A stretch of 55,768 bases of DNA, taken from positions 138,545 through 194,312 of the forward strand of contig LFSH01000082.1 in the NCBI GenBank assembly GCA_001513105.1, read 5' to 3'. A program made the position numbers and the translations under genes. The stretch comes from Clostridiales bacterium DTU070. GTDB taxonomy: Bacteria; Bacillota; Clostridia; DSM-8532. The first letter of the stretch is position 1; each line of letters begins with the position of its first letter. A model generated the notes under the pieces. It ran no database searches. It saw only the letters and a list, made by a program, of their open reading frames with translations, and was not told the origin of the DNA. This document shows positions 7,700-16,472 of this stretch, piece after piece.

Positions 7700-8929
7700 T
7701 TAATTACCGTGTCCCTGCTCGTGAATCAGCCTGTTGATCTCTTCAACGGCTCTTAAAAGCTGTTTGTCCTCACCTTCGGGAATTTCATCGATACTGTAGT
7801 ACCTGTACTTTTCGTCATTATCTATTTCAATGTCGGGAACTACCCCTACCCCGTGAATTGAAACACCTGAAGGCGTATAGTATTCCGCTGACGTAAACTT
7901 CAGACCTGCATCCCCTTCGAGAGGGATTATCGTTTGGACAAGGCCTTTGCCGAAAGTGGTTTTCCCTATCAGGGTGCCTTTGTTGTAATCCTTTATTGCC
8001 GCCGACAGGATCTCGGAAGCACTGGCACTGTATTCGTTAATAAGCACTGTCAGGGGCATTTTGAATTCATTCGCGCCCGACTTCTCCTCACTCTGTTTTC
8101 CGTACCTGTCCTTGGTATACACAATCAGCCCTTCTGGAACAATTATATCCGCCATGCGGACAACCTGGCTGTAATCCCCGCCCGGGTTGTTCCTCAAATC
8201 AAGAATCAGGCCCTTCGCACCCTGGGAAATCAGCTGGTTGACATGTTTTACAAAATCCTGCGTAATGTCTTCATCAAACAGTTTCAACTGGATGTATCCT
8301 ATATTGTCATTTATCATTCTGCTGTGAATATACACAAGGTTAATGACTTTCCGAACCATGGAAAGCTCAACGTAGTTATTGATCTCCGGCCTGTATACGG
8401 TAATATCCACTTCTGTATCGGGCTGCCCCTTAATCTTCTGAACAATCAGGTTTAAATCGGTTATCGGTGTAACATCCTCTCCATTCACGAAGACTATCTT
8501 ATCCCCGTTACGCATTCCTGCAGCCTTGGCCGGGGAATCGTCAAAGATATCGGCAACAGTGGCCAGCCCGTCGTCGTCCATGAAAACGGTAACGCCTATG
8601 CCGACATAACTTCCGGTCTGCTGTTCCATGAAGCTCTTCATCATGTCGGGTGTATAGTACACCGTGTACGGATCTCCAACCGCATCAACCATACCTTTTA
8701 TTGCGCCTTCAAGAAGGGTATTCTCGTCAAGCTCCTTGTAATAACTGTTCAGCAATATGGATTTCACCCTGTTGAAATTCATTATATTTTCCCGTGACAC
8801 ATTCTGACTGAACACAATCTCGTATTTCGGGTTCAGCGCATCAATAAGGTTATTCGTAAAAAAACCCGCGGTAAAACAAGTGATTGCAACAATTAAGCAA
8901 ATGAGTACAGTTAATACGTTCCTTTTCAT
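7700..8929 (-). CDS. S41 C-terminal processing peptidase (CtpA/B-like) with PDZ domain
   Basis: After one N-terminal membrane anchor (about residues 4-24) come a helical cap, a PDZ domain (about 90-175, with SYVGIGVTVFMDDDGL and AGMRNGDKIVFVNG) and the S41 catalytic domain. The latter has LRNNPGG, the serine motif EYSASASEIL and the lysine motif GKTTFGKG, so the Ser-Lys dyad is complete. These enzymes cut C-terminal tails of secreted or membrane proteins; CtpB in Bacillus signals across the forespore membranes. The M of MKRNVL (8929) is preferred because GGGAAGTG precedes it; the in-frame ATG at 8944 has no ribosome site. It is the last gene of the ftsE-ftsX-M23-S41 series, a common clostridial order. 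Confidence 0.9.
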   Translation of the reverse strand: MKRNVLTVLICLIVAITCFTAGFFTNNLIDALNPKYEIVFSQNVSRENIMNFNRVKSILLNSYYKELDENTLLEGAIKGMVDAVGDPYTVYYTPDMMKSFMEQQTGSYVGIGVTVFMDDDGLATVADIFDDSPAKAAGMRNGDKIVFVNGEDVTPITDLNLIVQKIKGQPDTEVDITVYRPEINNYVELSMVRKVINLVYIHSRMINDNIGYIQLKLFDEDITQDFVKHVNQLISQGAKGLILDLRNNPGGDYSQVVRMADIIVPEGLIVYTKDRYGKQSEEKSGANEFKMPLTVLINEYSASASEILSAAIKDYNKGTLIGKTTFGKGLVQTIIPLEGDAGLKFTSAEYYTPSGVSIHGVGVVPDIEIDNDEKYRYYSIDEIPEGEDKQLLRAVEEINRLIHEQGHGN

Positions 8930-9052
8930 TTCAACACTTCCCATACATTTTTTGTTTGCCCGGCGGACAGGGCCTTAAGCACAAATCATCAGGTCCGGGG
9001 CTTCATATAAATATATATTTTCCAGGATTATTAAAATGTCTCATAAACAAGA

Positions 9053-9111
9053 GTTTTATCAAAAATAAAATACCCGGTTTCCCGGGATTTTAATAGAGTT
9101 CTTGATAAAAC
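9053..9111. repeat. Ten-base inverted repeat enclosing a terminator
   Basis: GTTTTATCAA (9053-9062) and TTGATAAAAC (9102-9111) are perfect inverted repeats that flank the CCCGG hairpin described separately. Together they could form one long stem with an inner hairpin between the M23 and S41 genes. Confidence 0.6.
9066..9090 (-). terminator. Terminator after the M23 peptidase gene
   Basis: On the minus strand CCCGG (9082-9086), loop GAAA and CCGGG (9073-9077) form a hairpin followed by TATTTTATTTTT. It lies about 45 bases beyond the M23 stop codon and separates it from the S41 gene. Confidence 0.7.
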
Positions 9112-9132
9112 AGAACCAAAAATGATTATATC

Positions 9133-10305
9133 CTATGGTTTGACATATTTCAAAGGATCCTGCGTAGCTCCGTTCTTTCTTACCTCAAAATGGAGGTGCG
9201 GACCGGTAGCGACCCCTGTTTTTCCTGCCTTTGCTATTGCCTGGCCGGCTTTGACTCTCTGACCTGTCTGCACAAGGAATCCGCGGTTGTTAATGTGGGC
9301 ATACAGCGTTGTAATACCGCTGCCGTGGTCTATGATTATACAGTTGCCGTAACCGCCGCGGGTACCTGCATAAATAACGATTCCGTCTGCTGCTGCAACA
9401 ATTTTTTCATTCAATTTTGAACCAATGTCTATCCCGGTATGCATTTTCCATACCTTGTATATGGGATGAAGCCTGTTGCCGTATTTGGATGCGATTTTTT
9501 TGTTCGTCGGCATGGGCCAGACCATTTTCCCTCCGAATTCCAGGTCGCCCTGGCTCTGCATGTTCCTTATCAGCTCTTCAAGTTCCCTGGATTCCTTAAG
9601 TAATTCATCTTCCTGTTTCTCATACTCTTCCTTGCTTTTTAAGTCTTTCTGGATCGCAGCATCTATTGAAGATCTTGACACTTCAAGTTCCTGTATCTGC
9701 AGTGCATATTGCCTGGCCTGCTCCACGCAGTTGTCCATCTCATACTGCCTTTGTGCCTTAAGCTCTTCGATCTCCTGCTTCTTCTTGTTTACACTGTTCA
9801 GCAGCATCCTGTCGTATTCGCTGATCTGGTTCATCAGCCTGAGCCTGATAAAAAACTCATTCCAGTTACTGCTTTTCAGCAGCTCGTCCAGCTTCCAAAC
9901 CGTGCTTGAACATTTATACATCACGTTCAGCCGCTGTTTCAATAAAGCTTCCTGTTGCGCGTATTCTTCCTCGGCCAATGCGATTGCTTCATTAAGGGAA
10001 TCTATTGCAGACTCGATTAATTGGATCTTCTGCTCAATCTCTTCCTTCTTCAGACCCAATGCCTCAAGTTCCTTGACTATCTGTTCGCGTTTGTATTTTC
10101 TCCAGTTAATGTCTTCGCTTATTTTCTTAATCTGCTTACGGTAATACGATAAGTCTGACTGGGTCTCCTTCAACTGCTGCTGATACTTCGACAGGTCATC
10201 CGCAGATACCTGTATTGTCATTGCAATTGCCATAAGGCACATAATGATGATATAACCAACGCGCCTTATAACTGCTGAAAAATTCCTATGATTGCTTTGC
10301 ATCAT
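9133..10305 (-). CDS. Coiled-coil M23 (LytM) murein endopeptidase, EnvC/PcsB-like
   Basis: A signal-peptide-like segment (about residues 14-35) is followed by a long coiled coil (about 36-250) rich in Glu, Lys and Gln, then the M23 domain (about 270-390). The zinc motifs HTGIDIG (His and Asp) and HLHFEV (HxH) are intact, so the enzyme should cut peptidoglycan cross-links. In EnvC and PcsB the coiled coil is the part driven by FtsEX, and ftsE-ftsX lie directly upstream. This makes it the probable FtsEX-controlled hydrolase for daughter-cell separation. GGAGGA five bases before the first ATG supports the start. It has its own promoter at 10487-10516, so it may be expressed apart from ftsEX. Confidence 0.9.
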   Translation of the reverse strand: MMQSNHRNFSAVIRRVGYIIIMCLMAIAMTIQVSADDLSKYQQQLKETQSDLSYYRKQIKKISEDINWRKYKREQIVKELEALGLKKEEIEQKIQLIESAIDSLNEAIALAEEEYAQQEALLKQRLNVMYKCSSTVWKLDELLKSSNWNEFFIRLRLMNQISEYDRMLLNSVNKKKQEIEELKAQRQYEMDNCVEQARQYALQIQELEVSRSSIDAAIQKDLKSKEEYEKQEDELLKESRELEELIRNMQSQGDLEFGGKMVWPMPTNKKIASKYGNRLHPIYKVWKMHTGIDIGSKLNEKIVAAADGIVIYAGTRGGYGNCIIIDHGSGITTLYAHINNRGFLVQTGQRVKAGQAIAKAGKTGVATGPHLHFEVRKNGATQDPLKYVKP

Positions 10306-10486
10306 TGAAGTCCTCCGGCAAATATAACTTTTCTCATGTGTAAAAAACCAAACTACGGCGGAAACCGCTCTGCAACTCCGTAAGCCCGGATATGCAGCCG
10401 GGCGGCAGTCAAAAATTCACCGCTGTGTAATACTATATCGGCAGATTCATACTTCCGCCTTTATGGAAAAAGTTTCACCATTACTA

Positions 10487-10516
10487 ATTATACCTAAACA
10501 AGCCTTACACATTCAA
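10487..10516 (-). promoter_or_regulatory. Promoter of the M23 peptidase gene
   Basis: On the minus strand TTGAAT (10511-10516, within the last codons of ftsX), 18-base spacer and TATAAT (10487-10492). It is followed by a leader of about 180 bases before the M23 start. Confidence 0.6.
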
Positions 10517-11407
10517 GTGTTTTCTTACAGAAATTATGCTTCCGACGCTGCCCATTACCACGCCTATTATCGCGTAGATGACAAAAATCTGGCCGCCGAC
10601 GCTTCCAAGGGGCACCAGTTTAACCAGGTCATTGATGCCATACTCAAGGGTGCTTGCATTAACGTATGATTCCACTGAATTATACAGGTAGCTTGTCAGA
10701 ATGAATGAAACAATCGCCCCGATGAAACCGATAATAATCCCTTCTATGATGAACGGCCAGCGTATAAACCAGTCGCTTGCGCCTATATACTTCATTATCT
10801 CAATTTCTTTCCGCCTTGCGTAAACTGTAAGTTTTATCGTATTTGCTATTATGGAAACAGAAATAACCAAAAGCAGGGCAAGCACAACCATACTTCCTAT
10901 ATTGATCCAGTTCAGGAAAGTACTCAGCTTCTTCAGCGATTCATACGGGTAATTCACGTCCTCAACGCCCTGCATTTTCCTGATTTCTTCGGTAAATGCC
11001 TCACTGTCCTCAACGTTTTTCAGGTGTATCCTGAATGAATCGCTGAGAAAATCAGGTGTAAGACCCACAAGAAGATCCGAGTCATCAAGGTATTGGGTTA
11101 CCAGCTGTGCATATGCCTGTTCCTTTGTAATTTTCACATATGTTAAAACCCGTTCGTCATTTTTTATCTTCATTTCCACGTCGTCAGTCTCAAACTGCGA
11201 AGCGTTGTTCTCAAGAAAAACCACAATTTCAACCTGTGCTTTCAGCCTGTTCATATTGTACGAAAAATTTATTATAAGCATTAAAAAGATACCGAATATT
11301 AAAAGCGAAGCGATGACCATTGACACAGATGCAAGCGACATCAATATGTTTTTATATGTATTGGCAAAGCCTTCCTTTACAATATACTTTATCGTCCTAA
11401 TCTTCAT
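10505..11407 (-). CDS. ftsX: Cell-division ABC permease FtsX
   Basis: An FtsX of 300 residues: a cytoplasmic N-terminus, TM1 (about residues 17-42), an extracellular domain (about 43-165) and three C-terminal membrane spans in the FtsX fold (about 166-195, 215-245, 270-295). The inner motif TVYARRKEIEIMKYIGASDW is the conserved FtsX coupling segment. With FtsE it transmits ATP hydrolysis to the outer-face murein hydrolase. ATG 11407 is preferred to 11431, which has no ribosome site; this start overlaps the ftsE stop by 11 bases, showing translational coupling. The M23 peptidase follows 200 bases downstream. Confidence 0.92.
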   Translation of the reverse strand: MKIRTIKYIVKEGFANTYKNILMSLASVSMVIASLLIFGIFLMLIINFSYNMNRLKAQVEIVVFLENNASQFETDDVEMKIKNDERVLTYVKITKEQAYAQLVTQYLDDSDLLVGLTPDFLSDSFRIHLKNVEDSEAFTEEIRKMQGVEDVNYPYESLKKLSTFLNWINIGSMVVLALLLVISVSIIANTIKLTVYARRKEIEIMKYIGASDWFIRWPFIIEGIIIGFIGAIVSFILTSYLYNSVESYVNASTLEYGINDLVKLVPLGSVGGQIFVIYAIIGVVMGSVGSIISVRKHLNV

Positions 11408-12083
11408 TTGTATAGTTCCCTTCCTGTACATCCCGAATTATTCTTCCGTACTCGAGGTTAATAACTCTTTTTCTCATTTGATCCACGATGCTTTTTTCAT
11501 GGGTTGCCACAATGACCGTAGTTCCCCTCTGGTTTATCTCATCGAGTAAATTCATGATCTCCCAGCTGGTTTCAGGATCCAGGTTGCCTGTAGGCTCATC
11601 GGCCAGCAAAACCGAAGGGTTGTTGACAATAGCCCTTGCCACTGCCACTCTCTGCTGCTCCCCTCCTGAAAGCTGGTCGGGGTATGCCCTGGCTTTTTTG
11701 CTTAACCCGACAAGGGCGAGAGCAACGGGCACCTGCCTGCGAATGTCTTTCGGCTGGGCTTCCACTATCTGCATTGCGAAGGCGACATTGTCATAGACTG
11801 TTTTGTTGGGCAGGAGCCTGAAATCCTGAAAAACAGTACCCAACCCCCTTCTGAGGTAAGGCACTTCCCTTCTCGGCATATCGTGTATGCTGAACTCATT
11901 GACGTAAACTTCTCCCTCGGTGGGTACTTCCTCGCGCAGCATAAGTTTAAGCAGTGTTGATTTGCCTGAGCCGCTCGGGCCGATAATAAAGACAAATTCG
12001 CCTTTTTCTATTGTAAATGTTGCATCCTGCAACCCGATGGTACCATTCGGATAACGCTTTGTTACATTTCTGAATTCTATCAA
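11397..12083 (-). CDS. ftsE: Cell-division ATP-binding protein FtsE
   Basis: A 228-residue ABC ATPase with Walker A GPSGSGKST (about residues 35-43), Q-loop, signature LSGGEQQR, Walker B VLLADEPTGNLD and the switch histidine in VIVATHEKS. Highly typical FtsE length and sequence, including GTVFQDFRLLPNKTVYDNV. The start codon is TTG (12083) behind AGAGGATG. It is co-translated with ftsX. The complex sits at the division septum and controls peptidoglycan hydrolases. Confidence 0.95.
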   Translation of the reverse strand: MIEFRNVTKRYPNGTIGLQDATFTIEKGEFVFIIGPSGSGKSTLLKLMLREEVPTEGEVYVNEFSIHDMPRREVPYLRRGLGTVFQDFRLLPNKTVYDNVAFAMQIVEAQPKDIRRQVPVALALVGLSKKARAYPDQLSGGEQQRVAVARAIVNNPSVLLADEPTGNLDPETSWEIMNLLDEINQRGTTVIVATHEKSIVDQMRKRVINLEYGRIIRDVQEGNYTNED

Positions 12084-12117
12084 TGCAGTTCATCCTCTGT
12101 TTATGTATTTTTCAAGT

Positions 12118-13197
12118 TCATTTGTTTGTTTCGTCAAGGTAGCGTTTTACCATCATCGCAACCTTGAAAAGCATAGCATCTTCAAAATTGCGCAAATCCA
12201 TACCGGTCAGCTTCTGTATCTTGTCCAGCCTGTATACAAGAGTATTCCTGTGTACAAAAAGCTGCCTTGATGTTTCACTGACATTCAGGCTGTTTTCAAA
12301 AAATTTCTTGATGGTGATCATTGTTTCCTGATCTATGTGGTCGTAAACATCGTCCTTAAAAACTTCGTTCAGAAACAGCCTGCACAAAGTGGTGGGGAGC
12401 TGGTATATCAGGCGGCCAATGCCTAAATGGTTGTAATCTACTATATCCTTGTCGGTTTCAAAGATCTTGCCTATTGCAAGCGCAGTCTGGGCGTCCTTGT
12501 AAGAACGGGAAATATCACGCAGCCGGGTCACCTCTGTTCCGATTCCCACTGCCGCTTTCACCATGAGCTCGGTATTCAGCGTATCGATAATAATTCTTGC
12601 CTTTCGGTAAATATCGTCTTCCTGTTCCTTGTCCTTCAGTTCCTTGACCAGTACAGTGTTCTGATCATCGAGCAGAACGACAAAATCCTTTGAATCGTTC
12701 GGGAAAAGGCTCTGAATCACGTTGTATGCGTGAATGTCCCTGGACTTTTCGGTGTGAATGGAGTATATGATTCTGCGAACATTGTCCTTTACTCTAAGCT
12801 CTTTCGCGCGAAGTGAGATGTCCCCCGGAAGTATGTTTCCGAGTACCACATTCTTTATGAAACTGTTTTTGTCGAACTTCTCCTCGTAGCACAGCCGCGC
12901 ATTCTCAATGGAAAGAGAAATAAGTTCCATGGCTTCTTTCCGCTGCTGTATCTTACCGTACAGCACCACTACCATATCAAGGGATCCGCGGTTACCGATT
13001 TTCATGAAAGCGGCTTTTTCATTTTCGGCGTAGTCCTTACTGGAGTCCAGGAAATCCTGGACATCTTCGATATAACTGCCTGCAGCATCCTGCCGGGTGC
13101 TCGCAAAGACTATACCGTTCGAATCGGTAATGTCCAAATCACAATCCAGTATATCCCTGATACGATAAACAAGGGACTGAAAAACCTTGGCCGACAA
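12118..13197 (-). CDS. CdaR/PucR-family transcriptional regulator
   Basis: The N-terminal part (about residues 1-130) looks like a sugar-diacid/CdaR-type sensory domain (DCDLDITDSNGIVFAST), the middle (about 140-285) like the GGDEF-like linker of PucR proteins, and the C-terminus (about 295-355) is the HTH_30 domain with FFENSLNVSETSRQLFVHRN followed by TLVYRLDKI. Such regulators answer to small organic acids or purine products, but the ligand is not shown here. The start is TTG 13197 behind GGGGG; no earlier ATG exists. It precedes ftsE by 34 bases on the same strand, so it may be the first gene of the fts unit. Whether it controls that unit is unknown. Confidence 0.85.
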   Translation of the reverse strand: MSAKVFQSLVYRIRDILDCDLDITDSNGIVFASTRQDAAGSYIEDVQDFLDSSKDYAENEKAAFMKIGNRGSLDMVVVLYGKIQQRKEAMELISLSIENARLCYEEKFDKNSFIKNVVLGNILPGDISLRAKELRVKDNVRRIIYSIHTEKSRDIHAYNVIQSLFPNDSKDFVVLLDDQNTVLVKELKDKEQEDDIYRKARIIIDTLNTELMVKAAVGIGTEVTRLRDISRSYKDAQTALAIGKIFETDKDIVDYNHLGIGRLIYQLPTTLCRLFLNEVFKDDVYDHIDQETMITIKKFFENSLNVSETSRQLFVHRNTLVYRLDKIQKLTGMDLRNFEDAMLFKVAMMVKRYLDETNK

Positions 13198-13348
13198 AAA
13201 AATACCCCCATTCCTTCCCTTCGAAACCGATTAAGGGAATGAGACACTTTTGTGCATTTTACCTATTCATTATACAACAAAATTTTCAGGCTGTACAAGG
13301 TTTAGAAGATAAATATGGGATGAAATTTCAAAAACCGACCGGACCGGT

Positions 13349-14332
13349 TCAATCATTAAAGGCAGTGACCCTTCCGGAGAAAACCTGCATAATGGTATCT
13401 ATCAGCTCCTTGTTTCGTATATCCGAGGTATTGTGCATAATTATCTGTTTTGGAGCAGCGGATATAAGAAAACTGATTAACAGATCCTCCTCCTTTATAA
13501 TCCCGTCGGCATCATCGCCGGCCAAATCAATCAGCCACTGCTCCGATATTCTTTCCATGTTTTCATCGTAAATTGAAAAGCCTGAATCTTTCTCGGCAAT
13601 AATATGAACGCATTTGAACTTGGGTTTCTGCATCTGCACAAAACAAGACAGAAGTTTTATAAACTCCTGGTACTCCCTTTCTATCAGGTACTGCCTAACT
13701 GCCCAGTCCATGATCTCTTCAAGCTCTTTTACATATTCCTGCATCCTGAATGTTACAAACCCTTCAAGGATTATATGGTCACTGTTGTTCAGGAAATCGG
13801 TAAGTTTCTTGGTTACCAGGTTTTTCCGCCTTATTCTTATAACCGTGTCCAATATATTCTGATCATTATCCTTGATTCTTTTCTGGGCAATGAGAATAAT
13901 CTCCCTGCGTTCATTGGGTTTCAGATACCCGTAATTTTTCTTTGCAATTCTGTTCAGCAACATTCCGTCGTATGCGGTCATCAGGTAATCGGCCAGTACC
14001 TGCGACAGCTGTTCAAGAAAAGTTTTACTTTCCCTGTACCTGTCATTCTTCGTGCATTCTATGGCAATAAGTCCGTCCTCCTGTTCCTGGTTTATCCTGA
14101 ATAAATCCGGGTCTGTATTGGCTTCAACAAGTTCTTTTCTGAGAAAATTCAAAAGCTCGCCGGCTCCGTCTCCTGCTGCAATGCGCACAGGCTGCATATT
14201 CACACTTCCTTTCTCAGGTGTAGTATATGAAAGTCCGAAAGTGCGTATACTGTTATAGGGTATGTAAAAAATGTCAAGGCATGCTTTGATATTTTCAGTG
14301 TTTTGGTTCTGACATTCATAATTTTTCTCCAT
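13349..14332 (-). CDS. ytxC: Putative sporulation protein YtxC
   Basis: About 327 residues. The C-terminal two thirds match the YtxC pattern as I know it, with EGFVTFRMQEYVKELEEIMD, AVRQYLIEREYQEFIKLLSCF and a final mixed alpha/beta segment ending near the stop. It has no signal peptide or membrane span and appears cytoplasmic. YtxC-family genes are found in spore formers, but their role is unsettled. The ATG at 14332 (GGTGAAG upstream) is chosen; an in-frame GTG at 14365 is also possible. It stands alone between the CdaR-like gene and tgl, all on the minus strand. Confidence 0.75.
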   Translation of the reverse strand: MEKNYECQNQNTENIKACLDIFYIPYNSIRTFGLSYTTPEKGSVNMQPVRIAAGDGAGELLNFLRKELVEANTDPDLFRINQEQEDGLIAIECTKNDRYRESKTFLEQLSQVLADYLMTAYDGMLLNRIAKKNYGYLKPNERREIILIAQKRIKDNDQNILDTVIRIRRKNLVTKKLTDFLNNSDHIILEGFVTFRMQEYVKELEEIMDWAVRQYLIEREYQEFIKLLSCFVQMQKPKFKCVHIIAEKDSGFSIYDENMERISEQWLIDLAGDDADGIIKEEDLLISFLISAAPKQIIMHNTSDIRNKELIDTIMQVFSGRVTAFND

Positions 14333-14462
14333 GCAATTTTCTTCACCGTTTACAGGCTGGAACACGTCAGCTGAATTCCCTGCCGGATAACCGTTCTGCC
14401 TTACCTTAATATACTATTCACTGCTGAAAACTTAGGTGCAAGAACAATGCCGATATAAAATT

Positions 14463-15221
14463 TCAGCCGTGTCTCTGTTTCATTTCGCCAAGATACCTGA
14501 AATCCGGCTTTACTATCAGATCCATCAGGTACGCTGAACGCTCGGAGTTATGTATCCTGTTCCTGTTCAAATCCCGTATAATTGCCTCTGATGTTTTTAT
14601 GCCGATTCCATGCCCGTAATAGTAATCATTAAGCAGTTTAATCACGTTTTCACCCTGCCATTCGGGTGTATCGGGGTTTACATCGGGGTTTTTGAAATAC
14701 AGGCAGTCTCCGGGTATTGCGTCTTTAACTCCGCGATAGTTCCTTACTCCCAAATCCTTGTCGAGGTACTTCCAGTCCATAAGGTAAATGTCGGAGAACA
14801 GCCTGTTGAACAGTTCTTTTGGAAATACTTCAGTAATGGCAAGGTAAAACACAATTACGATTGCGGTGGCGCATTCTGTTCCATACATCCTGCTGTTTCT
14901 AAGGATATCCCGTACGGCGTCGTAAGCATCGGCATCCTTTTTCAGCCGGAATCCGCCTTCCCCGGTCCTGTCCCAGTACCTTTTATTGCAGATCGAATCC
15001 TTGAAGAGCCTGAATGAGAAAAAACTGTTGTTAAGCCGTTCCGCGGCTTTTACTGTTTCTTTCCTGGCAGAAACCTCGAAATCAAGAATCTGTTCGTCCG
15101 GATATGAAAATACAGCACCAGCCTTATGCATCATGCCCGCAATCTGCAGTTTCACCCCGTCCGGGCCATACCTTTCCGAAAGCAGGTTCTCATCAACCAC
15201 ATTCCTTCTCACGACAATCAT
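14463..15221 (-). CDS. tgl: Spore coat protein-glutamine gamma-glutamyltransferase (Tgl)
   Basis: A 252-residue protein close in length to Bacillus subtilis Tgl (245). The catalytic cysteine lies in ECATAIVIVFYLA (about residue 116), and the other active-site regions GDCLYFKNPDVNPDTPEW, QGENVI and YGHGIGI (His) are present in the right order. Tgl cross-links coat proteins such as GerQ through glutamine-lysine bonds late in sporulation. AAGGAAGGG precedes the ATG. A mother-cell-type promoter lies 32-59 bases upstream. It is divergent from the GntR operon. Confidence 0.92.
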   Translation of the reverse strand: MIVVRRNVVDENLLSERYGPDGVKLQIAGMMHKAGAVFSYPDEQILDFEVSARKETVKAAERLNNSFFSFRLFKDSICNKRYWDRTGEGGFRLKKDADAYDAVRDILRNSRMYGTECATAIVIVFYLAITEVFPKELFNRLFSDIYLMDWKYLDKDLGVRNYRGVKDAIPGDCLYFKNPDVNPDTPEWQGENVIKLLNDYYYGHGIGIKTSEAIIRDLNRNRIHNSERSAYLMDLIVKPDFRYLGEMKQRHG

Positions 15222-15252
15222 TTTATCCCTTCCTTTACAATCAGTTTTACTT

Positions 15253-15280
15253 CATCATATGTACAAGGTGTTGAAAAGGT
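15253..15280 (-). promoter_or_regulatory. Candidate sigma-K-type promoter of tgl
   Basis: Minus strand: ACC (15278-15280), 16-base spacer, CATATGATG (15253-15261). It fits AC-N16-CATANNNTA except for the last base. tgl of Bacillus is known to be sigma-K dependent, which supports the assignment. Confidence 0.5.
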
Positions 15281-15328
15281 AATACCGGCATCGGGTTTTA
15301 TATTGTGAAAAAAAATTACCGGAAACTA

Positions 15329-15357
15329 TTGACATCAAAATAAAAGCACTGTATTAT
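15329..15357 (+). promoter_or_regulatory. Promoter of the GntR-ABC operon
   Basis: TTGACA (15329-15334), 17-base spacer, TATTAT (15352-15357). Its -10 box lies inside the left arm of a perfect palindrome. Confidence 0.85.
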
Positions 15358-15384
15358 TGTATTAAGCGCTTAATACAATAATAC
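15351..15384. promoter_or_regulatory. Perfect 34-bp palindrome, probable GntR operator
   Basis: The left arm 15351-15367 (starts GTATTATTGTATTAAGC) is the exact reverse complement of the right arm 15368-15384; the centre is GCGC. It covers the -10 box and the expected transcription start of the operon whose first gene is a GntR-family repressor, so autoregulation is likely. A further GTAATAC follows at 15386-15392. Confidence 0.85.
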
Positions 15385-15406
15385 AGTAATACAAAGGAGT
15401 GATAGA

Positions 15407-15781
15407 ATGCCGTGGGATCTGAAACCCGATCGCCCGATTTATCCGCAGTTGATCGAACAGATAGAACTTAAGATTTGTTCGGGAGTCTATCCTTTGGGCT
15501 CTAAACTTCCTTCTGTCCGCGATTTGGCCCAGGAGGCTTCGGTTAATCCCAACACAATGCAAAGAGCTCTTGCGAAACTTGAAGAAAACGGCCTGCTGTA
15601 TACACATCGCACAAGCGGCAGGTATGTAACGGAGGATGTGAAAATGGTTCAGAAAGTCAAAGACAAACTGGCACGGGAACTCGTTCAGGAATTTCTTCAG
15701 AACATGACAAGGCTTGGATTCAATAAAAATGAGATTTTATCAATTATCGCAAAGATGACGGGAGGTGCTGATAATGCGTAA
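15407..15781 (+). CDS. GntR-family repressor, YtrA-like
   Basis: A 124-residue regulator: winged-helix GntR domain (about residues 9-77; SGVYPLGSKLPSVRDLAQEA, NPNTMQRALAKLEENGLL) and a short helical C-terminal dimerisation tail rather than a ligand domain. This short form is the YtrA subfamily, which usually controls an ABC transporter in the same operon, and here the ATPase gene overlaps its end by eight bases. AAGGAGTG stands before the ATG. The palindrome over its promoter is the expected binding site. In Bacillus, YtrA answers to cell-wall antibiotics; the inducer here is not known. Confidence 0.92.
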   Translation: MPWDLKPDRPIYPQLIEQIELKICSGVYPLGSKLPSVRDLAQEASVNPNTMQRALAKLEENGLLYTHRTSGRYVTEDVKMVQKVKDKLARELVQEFLQNMTRLGFNKNEILSIIAKMTGGADNA

Positions 15782-16472
15782 TATTCTTGAGTGTGAAAAC
15801 CTGTCAAAACACTTCGGACCCGTAAAGGCACTTGATTCTGTTACCCTGAGCATTCCCCGGGGCAGAATTACAGGACTATTGGGACCAAACGGAAGCGGGA
15901 AAACAACCTTTATCAAAATCTGCAACGCTCTCCTTACTCCTTCAGAAGGCAAAATACTCATTGACGGGTTTGAACCGGGCGTTGAGACAAAAAAGGTAGT
16001 TTCCTATCTTCCTGAAAAGTCGTATCTGAACGACTGGATGAAGGTTTCGGAAATAGTGGAATTCTTTAAGGATTTCTATGCAGATTTCAACAGGGATAAA
16101 GCCTATGATATGCTCGGCAGACTGAAAATTGACGCAAAAACAAGGTTAAAAACCCTGTCAAAGGGAACCAAGGAAAAGGTCCAGCTTGTGCTTGTAATGA
16201 GCAGAGAGGCAAAGCTGTATCTTCTTGATGAACCAATAGGCGGTGTTGATCCTGCTGCCCGTGATTATATACTTGAAACAATTATTTCAAATTACAGTGA
16301 GAATGCCGCCGTGATTATATCAACCCATTTAATAGCCGATATTGAAAGAATACTTGATGATGTTATTTTCTTGAAAGACGGTAAGGTTATACTTTCCAAA
16401 TCAGTGGATGAAGTCCGTGATGAATCAGGTAAATCAATAGATGCTCTTTTCAGGGAGGTGTTCAGATGTTAG
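15774..16472 (+). CDS. ABC transporter ATP-binding protein (YtrB-like)
   Basis: A 232-residue ABC ATPase with Walker A GPNGSGKTT (about residues 38-46) and Walker B LYLLDEPIGGVDP. The signature region is LSKGTKEKVQ, where the usual SGGQ is SKGT, as in the CcmA/YtrB and EcsA-type exporters. The H-loop is IISTHLI. ATG 15774 follows GGGAGGTG by six bases and overlaps the gntR stop; the in-frame GTG at 15765 is less likely. It should energise the permease encoded next, whose start it overlaps by seven bases. Export or membrane-stress relief is inferred. Confidence 0.92.
   Translation: MRNILECENLSKHFGPVKALDSVTLSIPRGRITGLLGPNGSGKTTFIKICNALLTPSEGKILIDGFEPGVETKKVVSYLPEKSYLNDWMKVSEIVEFFKDFYADFNRDKAYDMLGRLKIDAKTRLKTLSKGTKEKVQLVLVMSREAKLYLLDEPIGGVDPAARDYILETIISNYSENAAVIISTHLIADIERILDDVIFLKDGKVILSKSVDEVRDESGKSIDALFREVFRC

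Noticed and set aside
9476..10144. A 222-codon Ser/Phe-rich frame on the plus strand
   Set aside because: It is the antisense of the M23 coiled coil; Ser/Cys/Phe-rich text is the usual mirror of Glu/Lys/Gln-rich codons.
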